Positions 10,800 to 20,708 are shown, counted from the first letter of the stretch. The stretch: DNA of 64,000 nucleotides from Kurthia sibirica (GCF_003143975.1 NZ_QFVR01000004.1:1-64000), one strand, 5' to 3'. The notes: generated by a model not told the origin, from the letters alone. Numbers and translations are program-made.

Positions 10800-10847
10800 A
10801 GCTGGCTTTCGAAATTGTGCATATTTAGCACTTAATCGAAGCCAGCT
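10800..10847 (-). terminator. Intrinsic terminator after clpX
   Basis: A 12-bp stem (AGCTGGCTTCGA with TCGAAAGCCAGCT) followed by TTTTTT on the minus strand, between clpX and lonA. Confidence 0.85.
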
Positions 10848-10863
10848 AGTATCCTTGTTTTGA

Positions 10864-12132
10864 TTAGGCTGATGTTTTTTCGCTATCTGAATCTTTAACT
10901 TCAGTTCCATCTTCTAATAAAAGTTTTGGATGAGCTTTTTCAGTAAGTGTTTCCTTCGTAATAATACATTTAGCGATATCATCACGTGAAGGAAGTTCAA
11001 ACATCACATCAAGCATAACATTTTCAATGATTGATCTTAAACCACGGGCACCTGTTTTACGTTCAATTGCTTCTTTAGCAATTTCAAGTAAAGCGTCGTC
11101 TGTGAATTCCAACTCTACATTATCTAAGCCAATCATTTTTTCATATTGTTTAGTTAATGCATTTTTTGGTTGCGTTAGAATTTGAACAAGAGCATCTTCA
11201 TCTAGTTGCTCTAAGCTAGCCAATACTGGTAAACGGCCGATAAATTCAGGGATTAAACCGAATTTCAATAAATCTTCCGGTACCAAATATTTCATTAATT
11301 TTTTATCATCTGTTTTTTGTTCTTCTGTTGAACCAAAACCGATCACTTTTTGTCCTTTACGGCGTTTAATAATCGATTCGATTCCGTCGAATGCACCACC
11401 AACGATGAATAAAATATTCGTCGTATCAATTTGTAAAAATTCTTGATGAGGATGTTTGCGTCCACCTTGTGGAGGAACGCTCGCAACTGTGCCTTCTAAG
11501 ATTTTTAGAAGTGCTTGTTGAACACCTTCACCTGAAACATCACGAGTAATGGATGGATTTTCAGATTTGCGTGCTACTTTATCGATCTCATCAATATAAA
11601 TGATACCACGTTCTGCACGTTCGATATCATAGTCTGCAGCTTGTATTAGTTTTAATAAAATATTTTCAACATCTTCCCCAACATAACCCGCTTCAGTTAA
11701 TGAAGTGGCATCAGCAATAGCAAATGGCACATCGATAATACGAGCAAGTGTTTGAGCAAGCAATGTTTTACCACTACCAGTAGGTCCGATTAATACAATA
11801 TTAGATTTTGATAATTCTACATCGTCAATTTTACTTTGAGAATTAACGCGTTTGTAGTGATTATATACGGCAACAGATAGGGCTTTTTTAGCGCGCTCTT
11901 GTCCGATAACATAACTGTCCAATGTATTAAGAATTTCTTTTGGTTTTGGAATTTCTTTCATTTCAACATCTTCTTCAGTGCCTAGTTCCTCAACTACTAT
12001 TTCAGAACATAGATCGATACATTCATCACAAATATATACGCCAGGACCGGCTACTAGTTTACGTACTTGTTCTTGTGGTTTACCACAGAATGAGCATTTT
12101 AGATTGCCTTTTTCATCATTAAATTTGAACAA
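10864..12132 (-). CDS. clpX: ATP-dependent Clp protease ATP-binding subunit ClpX
   Basis: AAA+ unfoldase that feeds substrates to ClpP. It has an N-terminal C4 zinc domain (C13, C16, C35, C38), Walker A GPTGSGKT (116-123) and the Walker B/sensor region IIYIDEIDK. Length 422 residues. The start is TTG (MFKFNDEKG), set by AGGGGTG six bases upstream; an ATG is not available at the family N-terminus. Located between tig and lonA, with its own terminator. clpP is not in the window. Confidence 0.97.
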   Translation of the reverse strand: MFKFNDEKGNLKCSFCGKPQEQVRKLVAGPGVYICDECIDLCSEIVVEELGTEEDVEMKEIPKPKEILNTLDSYVIGQERAKKALSVAVYNHYKRVNSQSKIDDVELSKSNIVLIGPTGSGKTLLAQTLARIIDVPFAIADATSLTEAGYVGEDVENILLKLIQAADYDIERAERGIIYIDEIDKVARKSENPSITRDVSGEGVQQALLKILEGTVASVPPQGGRKHPHQEFLQIDTTNILFIVGGAFDGIESIIKRRKGQKVIGFGSTEEQKTDDKKLMKYLVPEDLLKFGLIPEFIGRLPVLASLEQLDEDALVQILTQPKNALTKQYEKMIGLDNVELEFTDDALLEIAKEAIERKTGARGLRSIIENVMLDVMFELPSRDDIAKCIITKETLTEKAHPKLLLEDGTEVKDSDSEKTSA

Positions 12133-12258
12133 TTATTTCACCCCTATTCAAGCAACAATATTACAAGATTCTATTGACATTATCAAATATAACGTACTTT
12201 CTCAATAATATTTACTTTTAATTGTATGTACAAGAATGTTGCATTATATATGTGAAAA

Positions 12259-12285
12259 ACAAGGTATGGAAGAACCATACCTTGT
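12259..12285 (-). terminator. Intrinsic terminator after tig
   Basis: An 11-bp perfect stem (ACAAGGTATGG, loop of five) followed by TTTTTC on the minus strand. Confidence 0.85.
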
Positions 12286-12343
12286 CAGATTTGAAGAAGA
12301 TACCATATATGATTCATCAACAAATCAATTTATTACTGTAAAA

Positions 12344-13627
12344 TTATTCAGTGATTTTAGCGTTTTCAACTAAGAATTCAACTGTTTTTTGGATTTTAAT
12401 GTCATGCTCAAGAACTTCAGTACCGCCAAGAGCAGCTTTGATTTGTTCAGCATCCATATTGAATTGTGCAGACATTTTTTCTAATTCAGCAGTGATTTCT
12501 TCTTCAGTTACTTCTAAGTTTTCTGCAGCAGCGATTGCTTCAAGAACTAATGACACACGAACACGGTTGTTTGCGTCTTCAGTCATTTGCTCACGTAGAG
12601 CAGCTTCGTCTTGACCAGAGAATTGGAAGTAAAGATCAAGGTTCATACCTTGTTGTTGTAAACGTTGTTCGAATTCTTGCATCATGCGGTTGATTTCTGT
12701 GTTAATCATGCCTGCAGGAATATCAATTGTTGCATTTGCAGCAGCTTTTTCAACTAATTGATCACGTAAAGCAGTTTCAGCATTTGTTGCTTTTTCAGCT
12801 TTAGCAGCTTCCGTTAATTTAGTACGTAATTCGTCTAAAGATTTAACTTCTGCGTCGATTTCAGTAGCTAATTCATCGTTTAGTTCAGGAAGCTCTTTAC
12901 CTTTAACTTCATGGATTGTTACTTTGAATGTAGCAGGTTTTCCAGCTAATTCAGCAGCGTGGTATTCTTCTGGGAAAGTAATTTCTACTTCTTTAGATTC
13001 GCCAGCTTTAGCGCCGATTAGTTGTTCTTCGAAACCTGGGATGAATGATCCAGAACCGATTTCAAGAGAATGGTTTTCGCCTTTGCCGCCTTCGAATGCT
13101 TCACCTTCGCTAAAGCCTTCGAAATCGATTACAGCTGTGTCGCCATTTTCGATTGCGTCTTCTTTAACTACTAATTCAGCAAGACGAGTTTGATTGTCTG
13201 CGATAATTTTTTCTACTTCCTCAGCAGTTACTTCAGTAGATTCTTTAGTAACTTCTAGGCCTTTGTAGTCACCAAGTTCAACTTCTGGACGTACAACAAC
13301 ATTAGCTGTGTAAGTGAAAGCTTCATCTTTAGCGATTGTTTCAAAATCGATTTCTGGTTGATCTACTGGCTCAATACCCGCTTCAGCGATTGCTGCTGGG
13401 TAGCTTTCGTTGATAACAATTTCAAGTGCATCTTGGTATAAAGATTCAACACCGAATTTTTTATCGAACATGTTACGAGGCATTTTACCTTTACGGAAAC
13501 CTGGTACGTTAATTTCTTTTACTACTTTTTTAAATGCGCGATCAATCGCTGCATTTACTGTTTCTGCTGGAACTTCAACAGTTAAGACACCGTTGTTTCC
13601 TTCTTTTTTCTCAAATTTAGCTGACAT
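12344..13627 (-). CDS. tig: Trigger factor
   Basis: Ribosome-associated chaperone with peptidyl-prolyl isomerase activity. The ribosome-binding signature [10 protein letters not shown] is at residues 41-50. An FKBP-type domain covers about 150-240 ([20 protein letters not shown]), followed by the helical C-terminal arms. The ATG at 13627 follows GGAGGT and gives 427 residues. The nine-codon upstream extension has no ribosome site. Part of the conserved ysoA-tig-clpX-lonA string. Confidence 0.97.
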   Translation of the reverse strand: MSAKFEKKEGNNGVLTVEVPAETVNAAIDRAFKKVVKEINVPGFRKGKMPRNMFDKKFGVESLYQDALEIVINESYPAAIAEAGIEPVDQPEIDFETIAKDEAFTYTANVVVRPEVELGDYKGLEVTKESTEVTAEEVEKIIADNQTRLAELVVKEDAIENGDTAVIDFEGFSEGEAFEGGKGENHSLEIGSGSFIPGFEEQLIGAKAGESKEVEITFPEEYHAAELAGKPATFKVTIHEVKGKELPELNDELATEIDAEVKSLDELRTKLTEAAKAEKATNAETALRDQLVEKAAANATIDIPAGMINTEINRMMQEFEQRLQQQGMNLDLYFQFSGQDEAALREQMTEDANNRVRVSLVLEAIAAAENLEVTEEEITAELEKMSAQFNMDAEQIKAALGGTEVLEHDIKIQKTVEFLVENAKITE

Positions 13628-13732
13628 TAATATAACCTCCAAAATAAAATTCAAAGTGCTTTAAAAGCGTTCGTTATTACGACTTTGACAACTGTTTTAG
13701 TATATCATAGTTCCAATCAGATTCAACTGATT

Positions 13733-14728
13733 TCATACTTCTGGTATATCAGAATATTTTTCGAGCGTTTTGATGAAGTCTAATAATTCATTGTTAGACA
13801 CTTGATTTTGCTCGAATAACGAGTGTACATAATCAGTATACCCCTCTACTATATCATCTGCGCTGTATTGAAACCATTCAAAAGGATATGTTACTAAAAT
13901 ATGTCTCGCTAGTAAAAAATGAGCCATTTCTAATAAGCTACCCTCTTTTTCTAAGCGTTCCGTTATGCGTTCAAAAACCTCGAGAAACAGTGGTGTATCA
14001 TCTGGCAGTAGCATTTCTGCAGTATTGACGACACGACTTTCATCAAATTTTTTAACGGTTACTTGCAGGTCTACTTGTTGCGCAACTAACATATATAATG
14101 CGATACTTTGGACCATCGGATGCACTTCTTCAGCTTCAATAATATCTTTTAATTGATTGGCAAGGGGGCGCACATTAATCTCCGTCAATCTTTGTAAATT
14201 AGTCAACTGCATAAAAAGAGGTTGATTAAAAAAAGTTGCTACTTCATAGTCATCTGGCTTTATTTCCGTTTTTTCTGGTGTATCATCGATTGAAAGATTT
14301 GCTAATTTTTCACTCAAACTTAAAATATTTTTAAACTTCTCCAACGATTCAGGTGGAATAACTTCTTCTTCAAGCAACGATTGAATAATTTGTTGCACAT
14401 GGAAGAAATCTCTGAGTTCCATGCAGATAGATAAATAAAGTTCCATCAATTCAATATAGCGACTTGGACCTCGTGCTAATAATAATTCACAAAGTTCGCG
14501 TGCCTCTTGAAAACGGCGCATTTCATATAATGAGTACACATAGACATTCATCGAATGTTCATCTAACACTTCATATTGCATCGCTTCACTAAATGCTTCA
14601 ACAGCTAATTCATAATTACTTGTTTCTGCATAGTCATGTCCGGTAGCTAGTAAGCGTTCAACTGTGCCCGGAAACATAATCATATTTTTATCGGTTAATA
14701 ATTTTCCATGTTTTTTCTTCAACAGCAC
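13733..14728 (-). CDS. ysoA: TPR-repeat protein, YsoA-like
   Basis: A 331-residue helical protein. Residues about 25-130 look like tetratricopeptide repeats (GHDYAETSNYELAVEAFSEAMQYEV and YSLYEMRRFQEARELCELLLARG). Position directly upstream of tig matches B. subtilis ysoA. The start is GTG after AAGGAG. No membrane segment or catalytic motif is visible; function is unknown beyond probable protein-protein interaction. Confidence 0.8.
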   Translation of the reverse strand: MLLKKKHGKLLTDKNMIMFPGTVERLLATGHDYAETSNYELAVEAFSEAMQYEVLDEHSMNVYVYSLYEMRRFQEARELCELLLARGPSRYIELMELYLSICMELRDFFHVQQIIQSLLEEEVIPPESLEKFKNILSLSEKLANLSIDDTPEKTEIKPDDYEVATFFNQPLFMQLTNLQRLTEINVRPLANQLKDIIEAEEVHPMVQSIALYMLVAQQVDLQVTVKKFDESRVVNTAEMLLPDDTPLFLEVFERITERLEKEGSLLEMAHFLLARHILVTYPFEWFQYSADDIVEGYTDYVHSLFEQNQVSNNELLDFIKTLEKYSDIPEV

Positions 14729-14887
14729 CCACGCTCCTTATTCGTTAGTTTAGCACACTGATTTTTCACTGAAAACCCGCTTTCATATATTCATGTTAGT
14801 AACGACAATCGTTTTAAGTTACTTGTTTGGGGTATGTAGTGTAATAGAAATTTCTTTTCACATAGAAAGCGCTTTTGACATCTATGT

Positions 14888-14927
14888 AAGCCAACCTAGT
14901 AATCCCCTTCTAGGTTGGCTTTTTTTT
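14888..14927 (+). terminator. Hairpin with plus-strand T-run after the carboxypeptidase gene
   Basis: A perfect 12-bp stem (14888-14899 with 14910-14921) followed by eight T on the plus strand. On the minus strand, where the adjacent gene ends, no T-run follows, so it may work less well in that direction. No plus-strand gene precedes it. Confidence 0.6.
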
Positions 14928-16329
14928 AATAATTTTTAGCGATCCATTCGACAATTTTATCGATATCCTCAATTGTTCCTACCGCATCCTCAACATACAC
15001 GCTAATAAGTAGTTTCCTTCCTGTTTGCGTCTCCAAATAACCGGCCAATGTATTGACCGCTGACAAAGAACCTGTTTTTGCACGCACTTTATACGCTGTT
15101 GTTTTAGCCCCCAACCTGTCCCGTAACGTACCGCCAACAAGTCTTTTCTGCTTTGCTGCAACTGGTAAAGAAACGATAAATTCATTGAACCATTCTTTAT
15201 GTTGAATTTTATATAAATAATCATTCATCGTCTTTGTTGTCACACCATTTTTATGCGACATCCCCGAACCGTCTTCAAAAATCCACGTTTCTTCATCAAT
15301 TTCAAGATTTGCCAAAAAGCTTTTCACAACATGTAGTCCAGCTTCCGTTGTACCTTGTCGGTATATTTCGACACCCATTGTTTTAGTAAGAATATCGGCA
15401 ATACCATTATTGCTCAGCTTCATAAATGGAATTAACAGCTGATTCAACGTTTCTGAACGCACTATTTTTCTTAATTCTGCATATTTCGGTATCTTTTTTT
15501 GTGTCATTTTTTTATTCTTCTTCATCTGAATACCATGATGCTTCATTTCTTCTTTCAAGAGGGCTAATGTATAAGTAGTCGGATTTTTCACCGTCACCCA
15601 TTTACGCTGTGTCTCATTCACTTCGATACAGCCTGAAACAATTATTTCATTACTTTTATATTTGCGCTCTACCGTTAATGAAGCGCGATTTTTTACCGTT
15701 CTAGCATTATTGATAATGACTAAATCACCACAACTGGGCGTTATGTCAATCCTTGGTTTCTTACCTATTTTATTTGCCGTAATATCTATGATTATAGAAC
15801 CTGTATCATACTCTCCATTAGGTGACATGGTTAATGCCGTTATTGGTGCTGCATAGTATTCAGATTCGTCATGCTTCCAAATACCCGGTGTGAGTAATTG
15901 ATTATCAAATAACAGGTCATCACCATATAAACGCCCATTTACCGTCGTAATTCCTTGCTGTTTTAATGAATAAGCCAAACTATTGAGTTTATCGCGATTC
16001 AAAGTAGGATCGCCACTACCCTTTAAATAAACATCTCCATTTAATACAGATCCGTCAATTTCACCCGTAGTGTATAATGCTGTTGCAAATCGATAATGCC
16101 CTCCTAAATAGTCCAAAGCAGCTCCTGCAGTTAATAACTTCATTGTTGAAGCAGGTTTCATCATTATTTTTGCATTATATCTAAAGAGCGCGTCACCTGA
16201 ATTTGCATCATTAATCATGACGCTTGTTTTAGCATCATCTAAACGCTCCTTGATGAATGCCATCAATTCTTTATTTTTTTGACATTGTTCCATTAAAGCA
16301 GCTTGACTCCTCATCGTTTCTTCTTGCAT
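14926..16329 (-). CDS. D-alanyl-D-alanine carboxypeptidase/endopeptidase, peptidase S13 (PBP4/DacC type)
   Basis: A penicillin-binding-protein-type serine peptidase acting on peptidoglycan stem peptides. SxxK is PASTMK (S61, K64), the SxN motif is SNNG in the middle, and KTG occurs in VRAKTGSLSAV near the C-terminus. Two large inserts between the motifs mark class C/S13. The ATG at 16329 follows AAGGGGTGG; an in-frame stop lies just before the upstream ATG pair, so no longer N-terminus is possible. That leaves no signal peptide or membrane anchor, unlike secreted DacC, so the protein would be cytoplasmic unless exported another way. Confidence 0.9.
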   Translation of the reverse strand: MQEETMRSQAALMEQCQKNKELMAFIKERLDDAKTSVMINDANSGDALFRYNAKIMMKPASTMKLLTAGAALDYLGGHYRFATALYTTGEIDGSVLNGDVYLKGSGDPTLNRDKLNSLAYSLKQQGITTVNGRLYGDDLLFDNQLLTPGIWKHDESEYYAAPITALTMSPNGEYDTGSIIIDITANKIGKKPRIDITPSCGDLVIINNARTVKNRASLTVERKYKSNEIIVSGCIEVNETQRKWVTVKNPTTYTLALLKEEMKHHGIQMKKNKKMTQKKIPKYAELRKIVRSETLNQLLIPFMKLSNNGIADILTKTMGVEIYRQGTTEAGLHVVKSFLANLEIDEETWIFEDGSGMSHKNGVTTKTMNDYLYKIQHKEWFNEFIVSLPVAAKQKRLVGGTLRDRLGAKTTAYKVRAKTGSLSAVNTLAGYLETQTGRKLLISVYVEDAVGTIEDIDKIVEWIAKNY

Positions 16330-16711
16330 GCAACCACCCCTTTGCATCATTGTAATCTATAATTTACACAATATTCAAATAACAATCGTTTTATATTATG
16401 TCTATACCAACTAATGGTTGTGAAAAATAACCGTTACTCAGACAACCACCTTTTATAACAGTCAAAGATCAACACAAAAAGTCCTTTTCATGGATACAAT
16501 TCCCGCCACCTTATTATTTTATACTTGATGCCATAGAGGTGGGTATAACCCTCTTCAAAAACGATGTATGAAGTAGAATCTTGCTTTCTTAACATAACAA
16601 GTTCTTTTATGCTTAGCTATATTGAAAAAATCATCAGCTCTAGCTGCCCATTTTTCAACGTATGAAGCGTTATACGTTGTTATATGTAATTAATATTATT
16701 TCCTACAAAAA
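16330..16711. other. Intergenic region without a recognised gene
   Basis: About 380 AT-rich bases between the carboxypeptidase gene and the ndh terminator. No open frame with a ribosome site and no RNA motif was recognised. Confidence 0.5.
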
Positions 16712-16741
16712 AAGCGCCGAAATCCGTAGATTCCGACGCTT
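16712..16741 (-). terminator. Intrinsic terminator after ndh
   Basis: A 13-bp stem with one G-T pair (AAGCGTCGGAATC with GATTTCGGCGCTT) and TTTTTT following on the minus strand. Confidence 0.85.
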
Positions 16742-16757
16742 ATATATAGGGCTTGGC

Positions 16758-17951
16758 TTAGTAAGCTAAACCGTAAAGTGCTTTAATATGAGAAAGGTAA
16801 CGAATGTTTGAACCTTCTTTCATAAGTGAAGCCGGGAAGCCTTTAAGCTCAGTTTGGCTTGCACCCACAGTAGCGACTCCGTCTTTGCGACCAAGTGAAG
16901 CTAATGTACCAGAATCAACTGGTGTGAAATCGTTCATTTGACGACCATTTAAGTAAGCGAAAATGTTGTAACCAACTAATTCGCCCATTTGCCAAGCATT
17001 TTGAGCTGTTGGTGGGTACGGACGATCTGTCTCTTTGTTAGCACCTTTAGCATAAGCTGCAGCTGCATCACCAACAACAAATACGTCCGCATGAGATTCT
17101 GATTGTAAGAAGTCATTAACGACTGCTTTACCGCGGTTACATACAAGACCTGATTCTTCAACCATTGGGTATTGTGCAACGCCACCAGTCCAAACGAATG
17201 TGTTTGCTGTAATAGTAGAACCGTCTTTAAGATTAATAACATTTCCCTCAACGCCAGTAACAGGAAGACCTGTTAAGAATTCTACACCACGTTTAGCTAA
17301 TGATTCTGTAGCTCGTTCTATTAAAGTTTGTGGTAATACTGGTAAGATGCGCGGGCCTGCTTCAACTAGCTTGATTTTAAGATCAGCTGGTTGTACGCCG
17401 TATTTAATCGCTTCTTTTGTCATATTGTCGATAATTTCACCAACAAGTTCAACGCCAGATAAGCCACCGCCACCGATAACGATTGTAGCATCTGCTTCGT
17501 TACCTGTTTTAGCGTATTCTTTAATACGTCCGATAATATGCTCACGGATTTGGTTTGCATCATTTACAGATTTTAATACCATAGAGTTTTCTTCTAAACC
17601 TGGGATACCGAAGTAACCAGTTTTAGAACCAACACCTACAACTAAAACATCATATGATAATGATTCACCAGTTGATAATTTAACAAATTTTTCTTCTGCT
17701 GAGAACGAATCTGCTTTGGCAATTTTAACATCGATGTCTTTACCTTTGAATAATTTTTCAAGTGGGAAAGCAACCGCTTTTTCATTTACCGTACCACCAG
17801 CTAAACGGTGAAGTTCAGTGATGATTTGGTGAGTTGGAAATTGGTTGACTACTGTAATTTGAGCTTGTTCTTTTGTTGCAAATTGACGTAATGTTAACGC
17901 TGACAATACGCCGCCGTAACCTGCACCTAAAATGACGATTTTTTTTGACAT
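16758..17951 (-). CDS. ndh: Type II NADH dehydrogenase (YjlD/Ndh-like)
   Basis: Single-subunit flavoprotein that oxidises NADH and reduces menaquinone without pumping protons. FAD motif GAGYGGVLSALTL is at residues 8-20, the NADH-binding GGGGLSGVELVGEI at about 160-175, and the second FAD contact is VVGDAAA at about 295. 397 residues, close to B. subtilis Ndh. It is preceded by a DUF1641 gene as in the yjlC-ndh operon. Confidence 0.93.
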   Translation of the reverse strand: MSKKIVILGAGYGGVLSALTLRQFATKEQAQITVVNQFPTHQIITELHRLAGGTVNEKAVAFPLEKLFKGKDIDVKIAKADSFSAEEKFVKLSTGESLSYDVLVVGVGSKTGYFGIPGLEENSMVLKSVNDANQIREHIIGRIKEYAKTGNEADATIVIGGGGLSGVELVGEIIDNMTKEAIKYGVQPADLKIKLVEAGPRILPVLPQTLIERATESLAKRGVEFLTGLPVTGVEGNVINLKDGSTITANTFVWTGGVAQYPMVEESGLVCNRGKAVVNDFLQSESHADVFVVGDAAAAYAKGANKETDRPYPPTAQNAWQMGELVGYNIFAYLNGRQMNDFTPVDSGTLASLGRKDGVATVGASQTELKGFPASLMKEGSNIRYLSHIKALYGLAY

Positions 17952-17987
17952 TATAGTTAAACCTCCATGATACTAAGTGTTTGAAAA

Positions 17988-18413
17988 TTATTTTGTAGCT
18001 TTATGTTCTTTAGAAACTTCTAAAAATGCATTTGCAAAACGGAAAATACCTTGTACTTGTGGATCTTTTAGTAGTTTAAGCATTCCGAATAAACCGATTG
18101 TTTCTTGGTTATCTGCTGCACGATCTTTCGCTTCAATAGCTGTCGCTGCGATATCTTTTGCAGTTTTAACAACTGGTGTAGCCATTTCAGTAACAGTACC
18201 AATTGCGTCTGCTCTGAATGTATGATCTGTTGCTAATGTTTGAGCTACATCATAAGCTTTCGTTAAAGTAGTCATCATTTCAGTTAATTTTGGTAACTGG
18301 TCCACTAATGTAGTTAATGATGCCTGTACTTCTGGTTTTAATAATTGATCAAGTACATCTAATTGTTCTTGGCTTACTGCCGGTTGTTCTGATTGAGTAG
18401 TCTTTTCTGACAT
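17988..18413 (-). CDS. yjlC: DUF1641 protein (YjlC-like)
   Basis: A 141-residue soluble protein with the DUF1641 signature GLFGMLKLLKDPQVQGIFRF near the C-terminus and a helical, acidic N-terminal half. The family accompanies ndh or formate dehydrogenase genes; molecular role unknown. The ATG at 18413 is eight bases from AAGGAG, better than a TTG two codons earlier. Probably the first gene of a two-gene operon with ndh. Confidence 0.85.
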   Translation of the reverse strand: MSEKTTQSEQPAVSQEQLDVLDQLLKPEVQASLTTLVDQLPKLTEMMTTLTKAYDVAQTLATDHTFRADAIGTVTEMATPVVKTAKDIAATAIEAKDRAADNQETIGLFGMLKLLKDPQVQGIFRFANAFLEVSKEHKATK

Positions 18414-18482
18414 ATTCAATTCTCCTTTACAATAGCTATTTCTATTACTGAACGGTAAAACCGAACATTACACTTATGAACC

Positions 18483-18522
18483 AACAAAATTGTTAGCTCA
18501 TTATACTACATGCTGACATGTA
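18483..18522 (-). promoter_or_regulatory. Promoter and palindromes upstream of yjlC-ndh
   Basis: On the minus strand a consensus TATAAT (18500-18505) lies about 90 bases before yjlC. Directly upstream of it is a perfect 6-4-6 inverted repeat (TACATG/CATGTA, 18507-18522), and directly downstream another (AACAA/TTGTT, 18483-18494). Positions over the -10 suggest repressor binding. Neither matches the usual Rex site closely. Confidence 0.4.
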
Positions 18523-19008
18523 ATAATTGAATGAATAAAAAAATAATACTCCATTCTAACAGATTAAAATTAGCAGTCGTTTTGAAGTTTTATGTTACAA
18601 ATTTTTAAAGAACGTGAAATATATCACATAAAAATGCATATAAACACGGTTAAAAAAACATGCAGAGCATCCCGACAAATGAAAGCTAAATTAATATGCT
18701 TTACACTTTTCATACTTCCAAAAAGAATTATACACTTCATACGTAGTAATTCCAATAGGTTGATTTTGATTTCTTTCACTATTTTTAGCTTTTTCACGTA
18801 AGATTTAGCTCAAAATCTATCAATGACGAGTGTTTGCTTGCTACTAAGATTTTTATTATTTTAACGTTAAAGAACCCTTTATTTTATTGAAATTATACTT
18901 TTCCACTATTTCATTATCTAAATATAAGAATAGTCAGTTTTTTTACACTAAAAAATAACGATATCCAACTGCAACTAAACAGGCTTTTTCTCATAAAAAC
19001 CCCTTAAT
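18523..19008. other. AT-rich intergenic region
   Basis: About 490 bases of very AT-rich sequence between the yjlC promoter and the AbrB-family gene. A weak 7-bp hairpin with T-run (18993-19024, minus strand) overlaps the end of the latter gene. Nothing else was recognised. Confidence 0.45.
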
Positions 19009-20091
19009 TCAATCAGAGGTTTTAGAAAAAGATTTTGTTTGTGTGTATTTTAAAAATAAAACAAGCAATGGCTGAATAACGAACAGTATGAAGAATGTTC
19101 GGAAAATCTGAAATCCAGCAACCAAAGGCAAACTAGCATCGACTTCATGTGCAACGACACCCATTTGATCCATACCACCCGGTGCTAGACTGAGAAGTGC
19201 TGTCGGAATATCGATTTCCTTCATATATGCAAAAAATAATCCTAAAACAATAGCTACTACGAATAATAAGGCTCCACTAAAAAAAGCCAAAGATAAAATT
19301 TGTTTTTTATTGTCTAAATCACGTGGTTTCATCATCAATGCTATATTCAGTCCGATGAATAACAAGGCTAAATCAATGAAGGGTGGTGATAATTCGAGTC
19401 CTGTCATACCAATACTTTGCAATAGAGCGGTGACAATCGTAGGTACTAGTAAAAAGGCTGTTGGAAATTTGATTTTTTTACCAAGTAACGCAGCCACTAA
19501 ACATAAAATTAAAATCAGTGCCGTCATACTGTTCATATGGATGCTCCATTGCGCTGAAATGGAAGAAGTATCTGCAGTACGAACATCTGTAAAAAATGAA
19601 AAAACGAGAATAGGCATACCGATCACAATTAACAGAAGACGAATCGTTTGAGTTATCGTCACAATCGTTAAGTTTACATCCTTTGTTTCCTCCGCCATTA
19701 CAATCATCTGCGTCATACCACCCGGAATACTACTAAGCAAAGCCGTTTGATAATTTATTTTGGCAACTTTTGAAATAACTAATGCCATAACTGCACTTAA
19801 TGCAATTAATAAAATCGTCATAAGGAACATATAGGGTAGCTGTGCACTTATTTCTTTCACTGCTTCAGATGTTAATGCTTGCCCAATCGTATATCCGATA
19901 AAAAGCATGCCGATACTTTTCATGCTCTTTGGCCAATATAAAAAATCAGGGCGCCATGTATTAATCGTTAATGCACAGGCTAGTGGACCAAGTAACCAAG
20001 GAATGGGGATATGTAATACTGTAAATAATAGTCCGCCAATACTCCCGATCATTAACGTTAATAGAAATTTCTTTAATTGTAGTTTTGTCAT
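19009..20091 (-). CDS. AbrB-family putative transporter (COG3180)
   Basis: A 360-residue membrane protein with about ten hydrophobic segments and a visible internal duplication. SSIPGGMTQM (about 123-132) and LAPGGMDQMG (about 307-316) are the paired signature motifs of the AbrB/ammonia-monooxygenase-like membrane family. It is not the transcription factor AbrB. The family is a putative transporter or regulator with no settled substrate. The upstream Rrf2 regulator gene is only 15 bases away, so the two form an operon. Confidence 0.85.
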   Translation of the reverse strand: MTKLQLKKFLLTLMIGSIGGLLFTVLHIPIPWLLGPLACALTINTWRPDFLYWPKSMKSIGMLFIGYTIGQALTSEAVKEISAQLPYMFLMTILLIALSAVMALVISKVAKINYQTALLSSIPGGMTQMIVMAEETKDVNLTIVTITQTIRLLLIVIGMPILVFSFFTDVRTADTSSISAQWSIHMNSMTALILILCLVAALLGKKIKFPTAFLLVPTIVTALLQSIGMTGLELSPPFIDLALLFIGLNIALMMKPRDLDNKKQILSLAFFSGALLFVVAIVLGLFFAYMKEIDIPTALLSLAPGGMDQMGVVAHEVDASLPLVAGFQIFRTFFILFVIQPLLVLFLKYTQTKSFSKTSD

Positions 20092-20106
20092 GCTAAAACG
20101 CCTCTT

Positions 20107-20532
20107 TTACATATTAATTAGCGAACGATCTTGGAGTAAATCATGCAATGTATACTTTGTTAAAATAGCTTTTATCGCTAGCGATAATTCCGACGTAATC
20201 TCCTCGAAGGATTCATTCACTTGTTGACCAAAATAATTTTCTCCGGTTGTAGCAAGTAATCGATGCCACTCGGGTTGTTGACCTGGATTAACTGCATTAT
20301 AAATAGCGAACAACGAAATATCTTTACTGTTTTTTGTCATATAATAACCGCCACCTCGTCCCTGTTGAACAGAAACAAGCTGTGCTTCAACTAATAAGGA
20401 CAGAATTTTTCTTAATTGCGTTTTCTCATACTGAATTAACTTTGCAATTTCACTACTTGAATGTAATTTATTATGTGATGTCATAACAAGCATTGCCTGA
20501 AGACCGTAGCCAAAACGTTTAATTTGCGCCAT
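20107..20532 (-). CDS. Rrf2-family transcriptional regulator
   Basis: A 141-residue winged-helix protein: KRFGYGLQAMLVM at the N-terminus, recognition region KTQLRKILSLLVEAQLV and wing RGRGGGYYM. The three-cysteine cluster that binds Fe-S in IscR/NsrR is absent (no Cys in the product), so it senses something else or acts as a YwnA/CymR-like regulator. The ATG follows GGGGGG. Likely regulates itself and the downstream membrane protein. Confidence 0.88.
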   Translation of the reverse strand: MAQIKRFGYGLQAMLVMTSHNKLHSSSEIAKLIQYEKTQLRKILSLLVEAQLVSVQQGRGGGYYMTKNSKDISLFAIYNAVNPGQQPEWHRLLATTGENYFGQQVNESFEEITSELSLAIKAILTKYTLHDLLQDRSLINM

Positions 20533-20550
20533 AAACTCCCCCCCTAATCG

Positions 20551-20583
20551 GTGCTAATTATTACACACTTTACCTTGAATTTC
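20551..20583 (-). promoter_or_regulatory. Promoter and possible operator of the Rrf2 gene
   Basis: On the minus strand TTGAAA, 16 bases and TAATAA form a promoter shortly upstream of the Rrf2 gene. An imperfect inverted repeat, GTGCTAAT-T-ATTACAC (20551-20566), covers the -10, a usual place for an autoregulatory Rrf2 site. Motif-based inference. Confidence 0.35.
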
Positions 20584-20649
20584 AATCGTCAAAAAGAGGC
20601 AAATATTCCATACTTTCAAGAAAAAGTGTGATCCCCTATCCTCCATCAA

Positions 20650-20691
20650 AAAAACGTTTAAAACCATAAAAATCAGGTTTTAAACGTTTTT
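20650..20691 (-). terminator. Terminator following tRNA-Arg(CCU)
   Basis: A perfect 16-bp stem (AAAAACGTTTAAAACC and complement) with T-runs in both directions. It sits 17 bases past the tRNA 3' end and may also act on the opposite strand. Confidence 0.8.
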
Positions 20692-20708
20692 CTTTTGCCT
20701 TTTGATTA

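Noticed and set aside
10749-10910. 54-codon N-terminal extension of lonA
   Set aside because: It contains the clpX terminator, and the GGAGGTG-ATG at 10748 gives the standard LonA length.
14729-14927. Small plus-strand RNA ending at the hairpin with eight T
   Set aside because: A TTGACA at 14875 lies too close to the hairpin, and no convincing upstream promoter was found. The hairpin more simply serves the convergent minus-strand gene end.
18592-18801. 69-residue plus-strand open frame in the AT-rich gap
   Set aside because: Composition is lysine/isoleucine/phenylalanine-rich as expected from AT-rich DNA; no ribosome site or family similarity.
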